From Arthrobacter roseus (GTDB taxonomy: Bacteria > Actinomycetota > Actinomycetes > Actinomycetales > Micrococcaceae), in contig NZ_JAFBCU010000001.1 in the NCBI RefSeq assembly GCF_016907875.1, positions 1,798,001-1,862,000 of the forward strand: a stretch of 64,000 nucleotides of DNA, read 5' to 3'. The notes under the pieces were generated by a model that was not told where the DNA came from, made no database searches, and saw only the letters and a program-made list of their open reading frames with translations. Positions 10,618-20,657 of the stretch are shown piece by piece. The translations under genes were made by a program, and so were the position numbers. Within the stretch, counting starts at the first letter, position 1. Every line of letters starts with the position of its first letter.

Positions 10618-11334
10618 ATGACTCAGCAGTTCTATGTTTCGCCCGAGCAGATGATCAAGGATCGTGCGGATTTTTCGCGGAAGGGCATCGCTCGCGGTCG
10701 CTCTGTGGTTGTGCTCAGCTGTCGTGACGGAATTGCTCTGGTGGCGGAGAACCCCTCACCGTCGCTACATAAATTGAGTGAAATATATGATCGAATCGCT
10801 TTCGCCGCTGTGGGTAAGTACAACGAATTCGAGGGTCTGCGGCAGGCCGGTATTCGCTATGCGGATGTTCGCGGTTATTCCTACGATCGCGCTGACGTTA
10901 CTGCACGTGGTCTGGCCAGCGTGTATGCGGAGAGTCTCGGAGCTGTCTTTACGGCCGAAAGCAAACCGTTTGAGGTAGAACTTGCGGTGGCTGAGGTGGG
11001 GCCAACGTCGGCTGAGGATCATTTGTACCGGTTGTCGTATGACGGTTCCATCGCAGATGAGAGCAGTTTTATTGTCATGGGCGGCGATGCTGATGCTGTG
11101 ATCAGGCGCCTCGAAAGTGTCTTTGACGGGGGAGCGTCACTATCGGAATCAGTTCGTGCCGCAGTCCAGGCGTTAGCCGGAGACCGGCCTGAACAGGTGA
11201 AGTTGGACCCCTCGTTATTGGAGGCCGCGGTACTTGAACGTGATCCTCTGACCAGCAGGGGATCACGGCGGGCGTTCCGGCGGATTATGGGACGGGAACT
11301 GGATGATATGCTCAAAGAGAAGGAGCGCCCCTAG
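10618..11334 (+). CDS. prcA: 20S proteasome alpha subunit PrcA
   Basis: Forms the outer heptameric rings of the core particle that gate the channel and dock ARC. N-terminus [20 protein letters not shown] is the typical gating segment; the body has [20 protein letters not shown] and [22 protein letters not shown]. No N-terminal catalytic Thr, as expected for an alpha subunit. 238 residues from ATG 10618, starting one base after the prcB stop; the frame stays open further upstream within prcB but that is overlap. The TAG stop shares one base with the GTG start of pafA. Confidence 0.96.
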   Translation: MTQQFYVSPEQMIKDRADFSRKGIARGRSVVVLSCRDGIALVAENPSPSLHKLSEIYDRIAFAAVGKYNEFEGLRQAGIRYADVRGYSYDRADVTARGLASVYAESLGAVFTAESKPFEVELAVAEVGPTSAEDHLYRLSYDGSIADESSFIVMGGDADAVIRRLESVFDGGASLSESVRAAVQALAGDRPEQVKLDPSLLEAAVLERDPLTSRGSRRAFRRIMGRELDDMLKEKERP

Positions 11335-12695
11335 TGGATCGCAGGATTTTTGGCGTTGAAACGGAGTACGGCATAGCGTATTCGGACCCGGGAGGTAGGC
11401 CGCTCACACCTGAAGAAGTTGCCCGGTACCTCTTTCGTAAGGTTGTCAGCTGGGGTAGGTCTTCCAATGTGTTTCTCGGCAACGGGTCCCGGCTGTATCT
11501 CGACGTTGGCTCCCATCCGGAATACGCGACTGCTGAGTGCGACGACGTCGCGCAACTAATTGCTCATGACCGAGCCGGTGAGCTCATTCTCGATGACCTC
11601 GTTGATGAAGCCCAGGACCGGTTATCGGTGGAGGGTTTCAACGGCAAGATTTACCTGTTCAAGAACAACACCGATTCCGCCGGGAATTCTTATGGCAGCC
11701 ACGAGAATTACCTGATTCCGCGAAAGACGGAGTTCACCCGGCTCACCGAAACTCTCATCCCGTTTCTTGTGACCCGGCAGCTGCTCTGTGGCGCGGGTAA
11801 GGTGCTTCCGGGCCAAAATGAGTCGTCCTACGCGTTTTCCCAACGTGCCGATCACATGTGGGAGGGCATATCCTCGGCGACCACCCGGTCTCGCCCGATC
11901 ATCAACACCCGTGACGAGCCGCATGCGGACGCTGAATTCTACCGACGACTGCACGTCATCTGCGGCGATTCCAACATGTCGGAAACCACTACTCTGCTCA
12001 AAGTGGGGTCAGCCGATCTGATCCTTAGAATGATCGAATCCGGGGCTATCCTGCGCGATCTGCGCCTTGAGAATCCGATTCGCAGCATCCGCGACGTTTC
12101 CCACGATCTAACCGGAGGGCATAAGCTCAAGCTCGCCAATGGCAAGGAAATGACCGCGGTGCAGATGCAGCACGAATTCCTTGCTAAAGCTACGGCGTTC
12201 GTGGAGACCAACGGTGCCCACAGCCCGCACGTGAGCCGGATCCTGGATCTGTGGGAACGTACGTTGGAGGCAGTGGAGTCGGGGAATCACTCGGCTATTG
12301 ACACAGAAATTGACTGGGCCATCAAGAAGAAGCTTCTTGATGGTTACCAGCGACGCCGAGGAGTATCGCTCGATTCGCCGCGCGTCGCGCAGCTAGATCT
12401 GACTTACCATGACATCAGCCGGAAGCGGGGCATTTTTTTCCTGCTTCAAGCCAGGGGCGGGGCAGCCCGGGTCGTCACAGATGAGGCAGTCCAATCCGCG
12501 GTGACATCACCGCCCGAAACCACTAGGGCACGGCTCCGTGGTGAGTTTGTGCGCCGTGCGCAGGAAGCCGGGAAGGATTACACCGTCGATTGGGTGCACC
12601 TGAAACTTAACGATCGCGCTCAGCACACTGTTCTTTGCAAGGACCCGTTCGCTGCTTTCGATGAGCGAGTGGATGCGCTGCTGGAGCGTCTGTGA
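11334..12695 (+). CDS. pafA: Pup-protein ligase PafA
   Basis: ATP-dependent ligase joining the C-terminal glutamate of Pup to substrate lysines. [18 protein letters not shown] carries the conserved N-terminal Glu pair; [19 protein letters not shown] and [18 protein letters not shown] are shared with Dop, and [10 protein letters not shown] near residue 205 is the further active-site strand. 453 residues, matching known PafA (about 452). It lacks the extra loop that Dop has after its first strand, which separates the two paralogues. GTG start overlaps the prcA stop by one base. PafA, Dop, Pup, ARC and the core particle are all encoded here, so the window holds a whole degradation route. Confidence 0.97.
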   Translation: MDRRIFGVETEYGIAYSDPGGRPLTPEEVARYLFRKVVSWGRSSNVFLGNGSRLYLDVGSHPEYATAECDDVAQLIAHDRAGELILDDLVDEAQDRLSVEGFNGKIYLFKNNTDSAGNSYGSHENYLIPRKTEFTRLTETLIPFLVTRQLLCGAGKVLPGQNESSYAFSQRADHMWEGISSATTRSRPIINTRDEPHADAEFYRRLHVICGDSNMSETTTLLKVGSADLILRMIESGAILRDLRLENPIRSIRDVSHDLTGGHKLKLANGKEMTAVQMQHEFLAKATAFVETNGAHSPHVSRILDLWERTLEAVESGNHSAIDTEIDWAIKKKLLDGYQRRRGVSLDSPRVAQLDLTYHDISRKRGIFFLLQARGGAARVVTDEAVQSAVTSPPETTRARLRGEFVRRAQEAGKDYTVDWVHLKLNDRAQHTVLCKDPFAAFDERVDALLERL

Positions 12696-12812
12696 GGTAA
12701 CTGGCAGCGACGTCAGCCGCGGTGAGGAGTTACCCTAGATGAGTCTGCCTGTACCCGATGCATGGCCAGCCGAGTTATTTCCGACCATATCCTCACCAGT
12801 GAAAGAAGCACT

Positions 12813-13754
12813 GTGCGCAAAGTACTAGCGATTATCCTCCCCGCCCTGTTACTGCTGACGGCGTGTGGAGGGGCAGAAGAGGGCGAGTCTTCGGGGCAGG
12901 CCGGCGCCCTTGACTCCGTGACCGTCACGGTCGAGGACGAGAAGAAGGCACCCAAGGTGGAGTTCGATGCTCCCCTCGAAGTTTCCGAGCCTTCGGCAAA
13001 AGTGGTCTCAGTGGGAGACGGCGACACAGTTGCCGAAGGGGATCGTGTATCGATTCGTCTGGTCTCCCTTGACCCGGAGAAGGGTGAAGAGCTCGGCAAT
13101 ACTTACGACCAGCCCGAACCTCAGATTATTCCCCTGACTGACCAACTGAAGAAAACCGATGAAGCCCTCTATGAAGTGCTTGTTGGCGCAAAAGTTGGGG
13201 CACAGATTGCTTACATGATTCCGACCAAGGAATCCGAGGAAGCGCAGCTGCCCAAACAGCTTCTCGTTCTCAAGGTCGAGGACAGCGAAGCTTCGCCAGT
13301 GGCGATGAAACAAGATGAAGTGGAAAAGCTTGATGAGGCTGGCGCTCTACCCACTGCAAAGCTTAATGGAAAAGGCGTTCCCGCTATTACGATTCCCGAG
13401 GGCAAAGACGCGCCCGAGAAGGTCACTGTCCAGGTGCTGAAGCAGGGCGACGGCGCCGAAGTGACCAAGGAAAGTGCCGTCAGCGCCGAGTACCTGGGTG
13501 TTCGTTGGGAAGACGGCAAGAAGTTCGACTCCAGCTTCGAGGAAGGACGCGACCCGTTCGAGTTCTCCATGTCGGCACCGCGCGTCATAGAGGGTTGGAC
13601 AGTCGCGGCTCTAGGCCACAAGAAGGGCTCCGAGCTCCTTGTCACCATTCCGGCCGAGCTGGCCTACGGCGAGGAACCGGGCGAAGGCAAGCCAGCTGGC
13701 GCGCTCGTTTTCTACATGAAGCTCGTCGATGTAAAAGCCGAAAAAGCGGAGTAA
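12813..13754 (+). CDS. FKBP-type peptidyl-prolyl isomerase, lipoprotein
   Basis: Exported prolyl isomerase/chaperone anchored by lipid. From the GTG at 12813 the N-terminus is a short basic start, hydrophobic core and lipobox LLTAC, with Cys at residue 18; GAAAGAAG lies upstream. Two FKBP-like halves are visible: a divergent one (about residues 70-145, AEGDRVSIRLVSLDPEKG) and a clear C-terminal one (about 205-310: VSAEYLGVRWEDGKKFDSSF, VIEGWTVAALGHKKGSELLV, AYGEEPGEG). 313 residues. The frame is open from 12762 but the signal sequence fixes the later start. Follows pafA and precedes a second, cytosolic FKBP by eight bases. Confidence 0.9.
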   Translation: MRKVLAIILPALLLLTACGGAEEGESSGQAGALDSVTVTVEDEKKAPKVEFDAPLEVSEPSAKVVSVGDGDTVAEGDRVSIRLVSLDPEKGEELGNTYDQPEPQIIPLTDQLKKTDEALYEVLVGAKVGAQIAYMIPTKESEEAQLPKQLLVLKVEDSEASPVAMKQDEVEKLDEAGALPTAKLNGKGVPAITIPEGKDAPEKVTVQVLKQGDGAEVTKESAVSAEYLGVRWEDGKKFDSSFEEGRDPFEFSMSAPRVIEGWTVAALGHKKGSELLVTIPAELAYGEEPGEGKPAGALVFYMKLVDVKAEKAE

Positions 13755-13762
13755 GGAACAGC

Positions 13763-14158
13763 ATGTCATTTGGAAAACGCGAATACGATCGTCAGAAGCC
13801 TGAAATCGATTTCCCCGGAGTTGCGGCACCGGAGTCGCTCGTCATCAGGGACCTGATTGACGGTGATGGCACAGAGGTAAAGTCGGGAAGCACCGTTTCG
13901 GCTCACTACGTTGGTGTGGCGCATTCCACGGGCGAGGAGTTCGACGCCTCCTGGAACCGCGGCGCACCGCTCGATTTCAAGGTTGGTGTCGGGCAGGTCA
14001 TCCAGGGATGGGACGAAGGCCTGGTAGGTATGAAGGTTGGTGGACGACGCCGGTTGGATATCCCGTCTTCCATGGCATATGGGGAGCGCGGCGCAGGTTC
14101 GGCGGTTGCCCCCGGGGAGTCACTGATTTTTGTTGTGGATCTTCTCGGCGTGCGTTAG
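13763..14158 (+). CDS. FKBP-type peptidyl-prolyl cis-trans isomerase, short cytosolic form
   Basis: 131-residue single-domain FKBP that speeds X-Pro bond isomerisation during folding. Core motifs: VSAHYVGVAHSTGEEFDASW (about residues 49-68), GVGQVIQGWDEGLVGMKVGG (about 80-99) and MAYGERGAG. No signal peptide, so it is likely cytoplasmic, in contrast to the lipoprotein FKBP eight bases upstream. Last gene of the transcription unit: a strong hairpin begins 11 bases after its stop. Downstream location of FKBP genes after pafA is common in Micrococcales. Confidence 0.93.
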   Translation: MSFGKREYDRQKPEIDFPGVAAPESLVIRDLIDGDGTEVKSGSTVSAHYVGVAHSTGEEFDASWNRGAPLDFKVGVGQVIQGWDEGLVGMKVGGRRRLDIPSSMAYGERGAGSAVAPGESLIFVVDLLGVR

Positions 14159-14169
14159 CTCTACTCAAT

Positions 14170-14216
14170 GAAAGCCGGGCGGCCGGCGCCTCAAGGCGCG
14201 TACCCGCCCGGCTTTC
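14170..14216 (+). terminator. Intrinsic terminator-like hairpin after the proteasome/FKBP unit
   Basis: Left arm GAAAGCCGGGCGG (14170-14182) is exactly complementary to CCGCCCGGCTTTC (14204-14216), and an inner stem GCGCC/GGCGC (14186-14190 with 14195-14199) closes a TCAA tetraloop. The A-rich foot on the left and T-rich foot on the right fit a terminator, although the T-run is only three bases. It separates the FKBP gene from pafBC. Confidence 0.85.
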
Positions 14217-14252
14217 GCAACTCTGCATCATTTGGAAGGTAGCGTTGCACTT

Positions 14253-16232
14253 GTGTCTGCGAAACGTACCGAACGCCTGTTGAGCCTGGTTATGGCGCTG
14301 ATGTCCTCGCGCCGTGGTTTCTCCAAACAGGAGCTGTTTGACGAGATCGAACTTTACCGTTCGGTGGCGAGTGACCAGGCGCGTGAAAAACTCTTTGACC
14401 GTGACAAGGCTGCTCTGCGAGAACAAGGCATTCCGGTCGAGACAATCCCAGGTGATTCATTGTTCGACAATGAGTCCGCGTCTCAGCGTTACCGGATCAA
14501 TGTTGTCGAGTACAGTCTGCCGGAGCTGAACTTTTCCGCATCGGAACTGGCGGTGCTGGCTCTGGCAGCACAAATGTGGGAAAAGGCCGCCCTAGGCTCT
14601 GCCGCTCAGCGTGCCCTCAGGAAAGTTTCGGTACGTTCTGGCGAAACGTCCGACGTCGAGCTGCCGCTTGTCCAACCAAAGTTCAGTACTTCTGACCCAT
14701 ATTTCGATGAGCTGTGGCAGGCAACGTCACAGCGTCAGCGGGTGCTATTTGATTATGGATCGGCACGGTCTGAGATCGCTGAATCACGCACAGTACAGCC
14801 GTGGGGGTTGGGCAGTCGGTTCGGGCATTGGTATCTTGTCGGGTTTGATGAGTCACGCCAGGCTGAACGTTATTTCCGTCTGAGTCGAATCACGAGCACT
14901 GTCCGGGTTTTGACCGGCAGTTACACAGTGCCGTCCGACTTTTCCATCCACCGTTCTCTGGCTTCCCTGGACACTGCCTTCGAACAGCGCACTGCAAGGC
15001 TCCGGGTGCGGCGCGGAACAGGGCACGCGATTCGTCTCGATGGTGAGGTCATTGAGCGTGACGGGATGATGGATACTGTTCTCGTTTCGTTTACTGATCC
15101 AGCGGGAATGGCCGGGCGTCTGGCCGCCCTGGGCTCAAAGGTAGAGGTCATTGAACCGCAGGATCTCCGCGAAGCCGTCCATGAGTTATTGACCAGGGCT
15201 CTTGAACGTGCCCGAGAACAAGTTCCTGCGTTCACGGTTGATCAGGTGCCCTCCAGACCGCCCAGCAGTTCCAAAAGGTCTTCTGATGAGCATCTCGGTC
15301 GGTTGCTGGACCTCGTACCCTATGTACTGCATCGGCAGGGAGCCGACGTAGCCGGAACGGCGAGGCACTTCGGGGTCTCCACCACGCAACTCGTGAAGGA
15401 TCTCGATTTGCTCTTTGTGAGCGGACCGAGGCACTACCCAGATCATTTGCTCGATGTGAGTTACGAAGACAACCGAATTTATATTGACAACGCGGACAAG
15501 TTCTCCGAGCCAGTACGGCTGGCAATGGACGAGGCTTATGCCCTCATCGTTGGCCTCCAGTCGTTGAAGTCGCTGCCCGGTGTTCATCACACTGACGCAG
15601 TTGAATCGGCTCTTGCCACACTGGCAGATGCTGCCGGAGGGGCGGGCTTTGCTGACGGCGTGCTCGGCAGCACTATCGCTGAGCGTGGTCTTGAAACACG
15701 GTTGAATGAGCTCCGGGGTGCTCTGGAGACCAGAAAACAGGTGCACTTGACTTATCTGGTTCCGGGACGCGATGAAATCACCAAACGTTCCGTCGACCCG
15801 TTGACGCTCTTCTCGCGGGACAACGATTGGTACATGGAGGCATGGTGCAGGTCCGTCGACGGTCTGCGCAACTTTCGATTGGACCGCATTATCGATGCTG
15901 TCGTCACGGATCTACCGTCCGCAGAGCAGGTCTCGCGTGCCGTTGATCACCGCTCCGGTGCGGGGCAGCTGTTCACACCGGATGAGAACGACGTCGCCGT
16001 GACGCTTGTCATCGACCGGCGCGCAGCCTGGATCGTTGATCGCTATCAGGCCACGCATACGGCGGATCTACCGGATGGCCGTATCGCTGCCGTGATTCCC
16101 GTGGCTACGACGTCCTGGGTTCCTGGGTTCGTCGCTTCCCACGGTGGCGACGTAACTGTGGCGGCGCCACAAATACTCCGGGACCGCGTCGAGGAATGGA
16201 TTCTGGACTCGCTCGGGGTCTCGCCACTATGA
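14253..16232 (+). CDS. pafBC: PafB-PafC fusion, WYL-domain DNA-damage response regulator
   Basis: Transcription activator of the LexA-independent DNA-damage regulon in Actinobacteria. In mycobacteria PafB and PafC are separate; here one 659-residue protein carries both halves, as known for Arthrobacter. Each half has an N-terminal winged HTH (first: RRGFSKQELFDEIELY, about residues 20-35; second: GTARHFGVSTTQLVKDLDLLF, about 365-385) and a WYL domain (GHWYLVGFD near 191; DNDWYMEAW near 522). GTG at 14253 with GGAAGG twelve bases upstream is preferred over an earlier in-frame codon at 14232. Name derives from proximity to pafA, but its known role is regulation, not pupylation. First gene after the terminator. 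Confidence 0.92.
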   Translation: MSAKRTERLLSLVMALMSSRRGFSKQELFDEIELYRSVASDQAREKLFDRDKAALREQGIPVETIPGDSLFDNESASQRYRINVVEYSLPELNFSASELAVLALAAQMWEKAALGSAAQRALRKVSVRSGETSDVELPLVQPKFSTSDPYFDELWQATSQRQRVLFDYGSARSEIAESRTVQPWGLGSRFGHWYLVGFDESRQAERYFRLSRITSTVRVLTGSYTVPSDFSIHRSLASLDTAFEQRTARLRVRRGTGHAIRLDGEVIERDGMMDTVLVSFTDPAGMAGRLAALGSKVEVIEPQDLREAVHELLTRALERAREQVPAFTVDQVPSRPPSSSKRSSDEHLGRLLDLVPYVLHRQGADVAGTARHFGVSTTQLVKDLDLLFVSGPRHYPDHLLDVSYEDNRIYIDNADKFSEPVRLAMDEAYALIVGLQSLKSLPGVHHTDAVESALATLADAAGGAGFADGVLGSTIAERGLETRLNELRGALETRKQVHLTYLVPGRDEITKRSVDPLTLFSRDNDWYMEAWCRSVDGLRNFRLDRIIDAVVTDLPSAEQVSRAVDHRSGAGQLFTPDENDVAVTLVIDRRAAWIVDRYQATHTADLPDGRIAAVIPVATTSWVPGFVASHGGDVTVAAPQILRDRVEEWILDSLGVSPL

Positions 16233-16249
16233 ACCAGTAGACTGAGGAC

Positions 16250-16591
16250 ATGCCTTGGTGGTCGTGGATCGTGTTGTGGGTTGCGCTCGTAGCGTTGACC
16301 CTGTTGTTCCTGATCTATTGCGGGTTCCGGCTGTACCGAGGTTTCTCAGTGCTCCTAGCAGAATTGGGCACAGCGTCATCCGTGCTGGACAGGCTTTCCG
16401 CTCCGGACCTTCAGCCCGAGGGCACGGATATACGCCACTTCGAGCCGGCCGTTTTCGCAGATCCATCCGAAATCCGCAGCGTGTACCGCTCGGGAAAGGC
16501 GCATCGGCAAGAGCTTCGGCGCGTCAACCGCGTAGCGCGTCGCATAGACCGTGGTCAACCAGTAGCTGTCCGGGACCTACCAGGTCTGTGA
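16250..16591 (+). CDS. Small single-pass membrane protein, unknown function
   Basis: 113 residues starting MPWWSW at 16250, 17 bases after pafBC. One strong hydrophobic helix (about residues 5-27, WIVLWVALVALTLLFLIYCG) followed by a helical, charged cytoplasmic-type tail. No known catalytic motif. Location between pafBC and tatA, and close packing in the same direction, support a real gene; actinobacterial genomes often have such a protein at this place. No function is proposed. Confidence 0.72.
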   Translation: MPWWSWIVLWVALVALTLLFLIYCGFRLYRGFSVLLAELGTASSVLDRLSAPDLQPEGTDIRHFEPAVFADPSEIRSVYRSGKAHRQELRRVNRVARRIDRGQPVAVRDLPGL

Positions 16592-16622
16592 CGTAGAGTT
16601 TAACTAGTCGAAAGGAACTCTC

Positions 16623-16919
16623 ATGAGGCTTGAACCATGGCATTTTTTGATCTTGATCGCCATCGCATTGCTGCTCTTCGGTGCTCCCAAGTTGCCGGGA
16701 CTGGCGCGGAGCCTGGGCCAGTCCATGCGGATCTTCAAATCTGAGGTCAAGCAGATGAAGGATGACGGCAACTCAGACCCGAAATCTTCGGAGTCAGACG
16801 GTTCGCCGGTCGAAGGACGGGTCGTGGACGGCTCTCATGCCGACTCATACAATCCACCCAGCGGCAACCCGGGGCACAATGACCGTTCCCACACTAAATC
16901 GCCAAACGATTCACCGTAG
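16623..16919 (+). CDS. tatA: Sec-independent translocase subunit TatA
   Basis: Forms the oligomeric pore-like part of the twin-arginine translocase. 98 residues: membrane helix [13 protein letters not shown], the FG hinge, amphipathic helix [23 protein letters not shown], and an acidic/polar tail. AAAGGAA is upstream of ATG 16623. tatC starts five bases after the stop, so both are made together. The window encodes a likely Tat client: the Rieske subunit QcrA, whose actinobacterial homologues use this pathway. Confidence 0.95.
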   Translation: MRLEPWHFLILIAIALLLFGAPKLPGLARSLGQSMRIFKSEVKQMKDDGNSDPKSSESDGSPVEGRVVDGSHADSYNPPSGNPGHNDRSHTKSPNDSP

Positions 16920-16924
16920 GCGCA

Positions 16925-17752
16925 ATGGCTCTGCGCAAGGGGCGCACATCTAACCCTGAAGGGCGGATGGCCCTTAAAGAACACCTCAAGGAACTGCGAA
17001 ACCGACTCTTCAAATGTGCGCTGGCGGTGGTGATTGGCTCTATCGCGGGGTTCTTCTTGTATAACCCTGTTATGCAAGAGCTCGCCCAGCCTATAGAGGA
17101 GATAAACAACAACACTGGCCGTGACGCAACACTGAACTTCGATGGCGTTGCTTCGGCCTTCGACTTCATGATTCAAATTGCCGTCTTCATTGGACTGATA
17201 TTGGCCAGTCCCGTGTGGCTCTACCAATTGTGGGCCTTCGTCACGCCGGGTCTCAAACGTAAAGAGCGTCGCATAGCCCTGTCGTTTCTCGCTGTTGCAG
17301 TTCCTCTGTTCTTGGCAGGAATTGGACTGGCGTGGTTGGTCTTCCCAACGGCCATAGAGACGCTTACGGGGTTTACCCCCGAGGGTTTCTCCAACTTCAT
17401 CTCCGTGACGGTCTTCGTACCCTTCTTCTTAAAATTGTCCCTGGCTTTCGGCATTGCTTTCTTGCTGCCCGTAGTTCTGTTCGGTCTGAATATGCTGGGA
17501 ATTCTTTCCGGTCGGCAGATTCTCAAGAGCTGGCGGATTACCGTATTTCTAGTATGCGTTTTTGCTGCGATGGCTGCCCCAGGAGCCGATGCCATGAGCA
17601 TGTTTTACCTGGCCGTACCCTTGTTGGCGCTGTTTTTTGTCGCGATCGGGCTGTGCGTACTCAATGACAAGCGGCGTGCGCGACGGATGGCTTCCGTGGT
17701 GGCCGAGACAGAGGCCACGGCGGACAAGGCGTCGCACATCGAGGGCCTGTAG
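16925..17752 (+). CDS. tatC: Sec-independent translocase subunit TatC
   Basis: Polytopic receptor for twin-arginine signal peptides. 275 residues with six hydrophobic segments; the conserved cytoplasmic N-terminus MALKEHLKELRNRL (about residues 15-28), the FxFxP-like SPVWLYQLWAFVTPGLKRKERR loop (about 97-118), and PGADAMSM near residue 220 are all present. ATG 16925 directly follows tatA. No tatB is seen nearby. Ends with a polar tail of about 40 residues. Confidence 0.95.
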   Translation: MALRKGRTSNPEGRMALKEHLKELRNRLFKCALAVVIGSIAGFFLYNPVMQELAQPIEEINNNTGRDATLNFDGVASAFDFMIQIAVFIGLILASPVWLYQLWAFVTPGLKRKERRIALSFLAVAVPLFLAGIGLAWLVFPTAIETLTGFTPEGFSNFISVTVFVPFFLKLSLAFGIAFLLPVVLFGLNMLGILSGRQILKSWRITVFLVCVFAAMAAPGADAMSMFYLAVPLLALFFVAIGLCVLNDKRRARRMASVVAETEATADKASHIEGL

Positions 17753-17811
17753 CGCAACGCGACACCGGAGACTTGTAGTTCACTGTCGGTGCCAGCCTTT
17801 AGGGTGGGAAC

Positions 17812-20619
17812 ATGACGTCGCCATCGGAGCGATACGCCGAGGCCAAACAGCGGAACGCGTACGCAAAATCAGAGCTCTCCCGTTTCGAGGCCACGCTGGG
17901 CTTTGACCTGGATCCGTTTCAGCGGGAAGCCTGCACATCACTAGAATCCAACCGCGGGGTGCTTGTGGCGGCACCGACGGGCGCAGGAAAGACCGCGGTC
18001 GGCGAGTTTGCTGTACATCTAGCGCTCAACCGAGGGCTAAAGGCGTTTTACACAACACCGATCAAGGCCCTGAGCAATCAAAAGTACCAGGAGTTGGCCG
18101 CAGCCCACGGCGGCGATCGGGTAGGGCTGCTGACCGGCGATACCAGCATCAACTCGGACGCTGACGTAGTGGTGATGACCACCGAGGTTCTCCGGAATAT
18201 GCTCTACGCGGGTTCCGAGGCGTTGAATAACCTGGGGTACGTAGTCATGGACGAGGTCCACTACCTGGCGGATCGTTTCCGCGGTGCAGTGTGGGAAGAA
18301 GTGATTATTCACCTTCCCGAAGACGTGCTCCTCGTGTCCCTGAGCGCAACCGTGTCCAACGCGGAGGAATTTGGGGCGTGGTTGGACACCGTCCGTGGAC
18401 ACACCGACGTCGTCGTATCCGAACACAGGCCCGTACCCCTCTGGCAACACGTCATGGTTGGCCGCGAACTGATGGAGCTATTCGCTTCCGACGTGCCCTT
18501 CGATGAGACCGTCGGGGCCGGGGACGTGGGTGCCCAGGACCGGTACACGGTCAATCCTGAACTCTTGCGTCTGGCTCAGGCCGAGTCTCGTTCGAATCAG
18601 CGCTCAGGCTGGGGGGCAGGTGTACGGAGGCGGGGACGGCAGCCTGCCCGGTCGGCTCCTCCTGAGCCTCGAGTACGGCGCGCTACTAGGCCACAGGTGA
18701 TTGCCCGGCTTGACCAGGACGGGCTCCTTCCTGCCATTACCTTCATTTTTTCCCGTAACGGGTGTGATGGAGCGGTTCGTCAGTGCGTCGATTCCGGTAT
18801 ATGGCTCACTACTGAGCCGGAACGGCGCCGGATCAGCGCCATTGTCGAGGAGTCCAGTCAGAACATTCCGGAGGAGGATCTGGAAGTTCTCGGCTTCTGG
18901 ACCTGGCGTGAGGGGCTCATCCGTGGATACGCGGCCCATCACGCGGGCATGCTGCCTACCTTCAAAGAAGTCGTGGAAAGGCTCTTCTCCCAGGGACTTG
19001 TGAAGGCGGTATTCGCCACGGAAACACTGGCACTGGGCGTGAACATGCCGGCACGTTCAGTGGTGCTCGAAAAGCTGGACAAGTTCAACGGAGAATCGCA
19101 TGTGGATATCACCGCAGGGGAGTACACGCAGCTCACAGGCCGAGCAGGACGCCGGGGAATCGACGTGGAGGGGCACGCCGTCGTACTCTGGCAGCCCGGC
19201 ACGGATCCTACAGCCGTTGCGGGTCTGGCATCCCGACGCACCTACCCACTGAACTCGAGTTTTCGACCCACGTACAACATGAGCATCAATTTGGTCGCCC
19301 AGTTCGGGCGGGACCGTTCGCGCAGAATTCTCGAATCGTCTTTTGCACAGTTTCAGGCTGACCGCTCCGTTGTTGGCCTGGCCCGCCAAGTCAGGAGCAG
19401 GGAAGAGTCGCTTGAAGGTTACAGCAGCTCTATAACGTGCCATCTCGGTGACTTTTCCGAGTATGCGGCGCTTCGACGGGAGCTCTCGGAGCTCGAATCC
19501 AAAGCTGCGCGCAATGAGTCACGGTCCAGAAGATCATCGACAGCCGAGTCCCTGCAGGATCTTCGACCCGGAGACATTGTTGAGGTGCCGCGCGGGCGTC
19601 TTCAGGGGTTCGCTGTGGTGTTGTCTGAGGACCGCAACTCGCGCGATCCTCGTCCCACCGTTCTAACGGAGGACAAACAGGTCCGTCGTCTGGGTACGCG
19701 GGATGTGGATACACCGCTGGAACCCTACTCGCGAATCCGTATACCTAAACACTTCAACCAGGACTCTCCGAAAGAACGCCGCGACCTCTCATCCTCGGTC
19801 CGCAATGCTCTTCGCGAGAAGCGGCCCGCTCGCTCCGCCGAAGCGCAGCCCGCTCGCCGGGGTAACCAGCAGGAGATGGCAGCCACGGAGCTTCGCCGGA
19901 AATTGCGGGCGCACCCGTGTCACGGCTGCAGCGATAGAGAGAGCCATGCTCGCTGGGCGGAGCGCTGGTGGAAACTTCGCCGCGAAACCAACCAGCTCAC
20001 GTCGCAGATTCAGGGTCGTACCAATACCATCGTCAAGACCTTCGACCGTGTATGCGAGGTGTTGCTGCATTATGGCTACATGGTAAGAACAGAGTCGGGA
20101 CTGGCCATAACCCCCGTTGGCAGCCGGCTGAAGCGAATTTACGGCGAGAAAGATCTTCTGGTTGCGCTGTCCCTCGAGCATGGGGCCTGGGATGGATTGG
20201 ACGCGGCAGAGGTGGCTTCGCTGGCTACGGTGCTCGTCTATCAGGCAAAGCGAGAAGAACGCGGCATGCGTCCTTCCATGCCGGGGACCGCCATGGAGCC
20301 CTCCGTAGATGTCATAGTCCGACAGTGGTCTCAGCTGACAGATCTGGAAGTGGCACACAAGCTGCCCGAGACAGGGGAGCCGGAACTGGGCCTTGTATGG
20401 CCCATGTACAAATGGGCCAGAGGCAGCTCGCTGCAACAAGCGTTGAAGGGAACCGAGCTGGCGGCCGGAGACTTTGTCCGGTGGGCCAAGCAGGTGATAG
20501 ATCTACTGGATCAACTCGCACAGGTTCCTGACTTGCCAGCCGGGTTGCACGTCACATGCATCCGGGCTGTTGCCAGCATCGGCCGGGGTGTCGTTGCCTA
20601 TTCGAATATTTCCGAATGA
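17812..20619 (+). CDS. helY: DEAD/DEAH-box RNA helicase, HelY/Mtr4-like
   Basis: Large superfamily 2 helicase (935 residues) of the Ski2/Mtr4 group, likely in RNA processing or decay. Motifs in order: Q-like FDLDPFQREA near residue 31, Walker A PTGAGKT near 56, TTPIKALSNQKYQEL (Ia), DEVH near 149, SAT (VSLSATVSNAEEF) near 177, then HHAGMLP, FATETLALGVNMPA and QLTGRAGRRGID in the second RecA domain. The C-terminal part corresponds to the DSHCT/arch region. A basic, low-complexity insert (about 260-295, many Arg/Gly/Pro) lies between the two RecA domains. ATG 17812. Conserved after tatC (Rv2092c). Confidence 0.93.
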   Translation: MTSPSERYAEAKQRNAYAKSELSRFEATLGFDLDPFQREACTSLESNRGVLVAAPTGAGKTAVGEFAVHLALNRGLKAFYTTPIKALSNQKYQELAAAHGGDRVGLLTGDTSINSDADVVVMTTEVLRNMLYAGSEALNNLGYVVMDEVHYLADRFRGAVWEEVIIHLPEDVLLVSLSATVSNAEEFGAWLDTVRGHTDVVVSEHRPVPLWQHVMVGRELMELFASDVPFDETVGAGDVGAQDRYTVNPELLRLAQAESRSNQRSGWGAGVRRRGRQPARSAPPEPRVRRATRPQVIARLDQDGLLPAITFIFSRNGCDGAVRQCVDSGIWLTTEPERRRISAIVEESSQNIPEEDLEVLGFWTWREGLIRGYAAHHAGMLPTFKEVVERLFSQGLVKAVFATETLALGVNMPARSVVLEKLDKFNGESHVDITAGEYTQLTGRAGRRGIDVEGHAVVLWQPGTDPTAVAGLASRRTYPLNSSFRPTYNMSINLVAQFGRDRSRRILESSFAQFQADRSVVGLARQVRSREESLEGYSSSITCHLGDFSEYAALRRELSELESKAARNESRSRRSSTAESLQDLRPGDIVEVPRGRLQGFAVVLSEDRNSRDPRPTVLTEDKQVRRLGTRDVDTPLEPYSRIRIPKHFNQDSPKERRDLSSSVRNALREKRPARSAEAQPARRGNQQEMAATELRRKLRAHPCHGCSDRESHARWAERWWKLRRETNQLTSQIQGRTNTIVKTFDRVCEVLLHYGYMVRTESGLAITPVGSRLKRIYGEKDLLVALSLEHGAWDGLDAAEVASLATVLVYQAKREERGMRPSMPGTAMEPSVDVIVRQWSQLTDLEVAHKLPETGEPELGLVWPMYKWARGSSLQQALKGTELAAGDFVRWAKQVIDLLDQLAQVPDLPAGLHVTCIRAVASIGRGVVAYSNISE

Positions 20620-20657
20620 TCCGAAAAGTCAGTATCTTTCGTAGGAGTTGATCTCTG

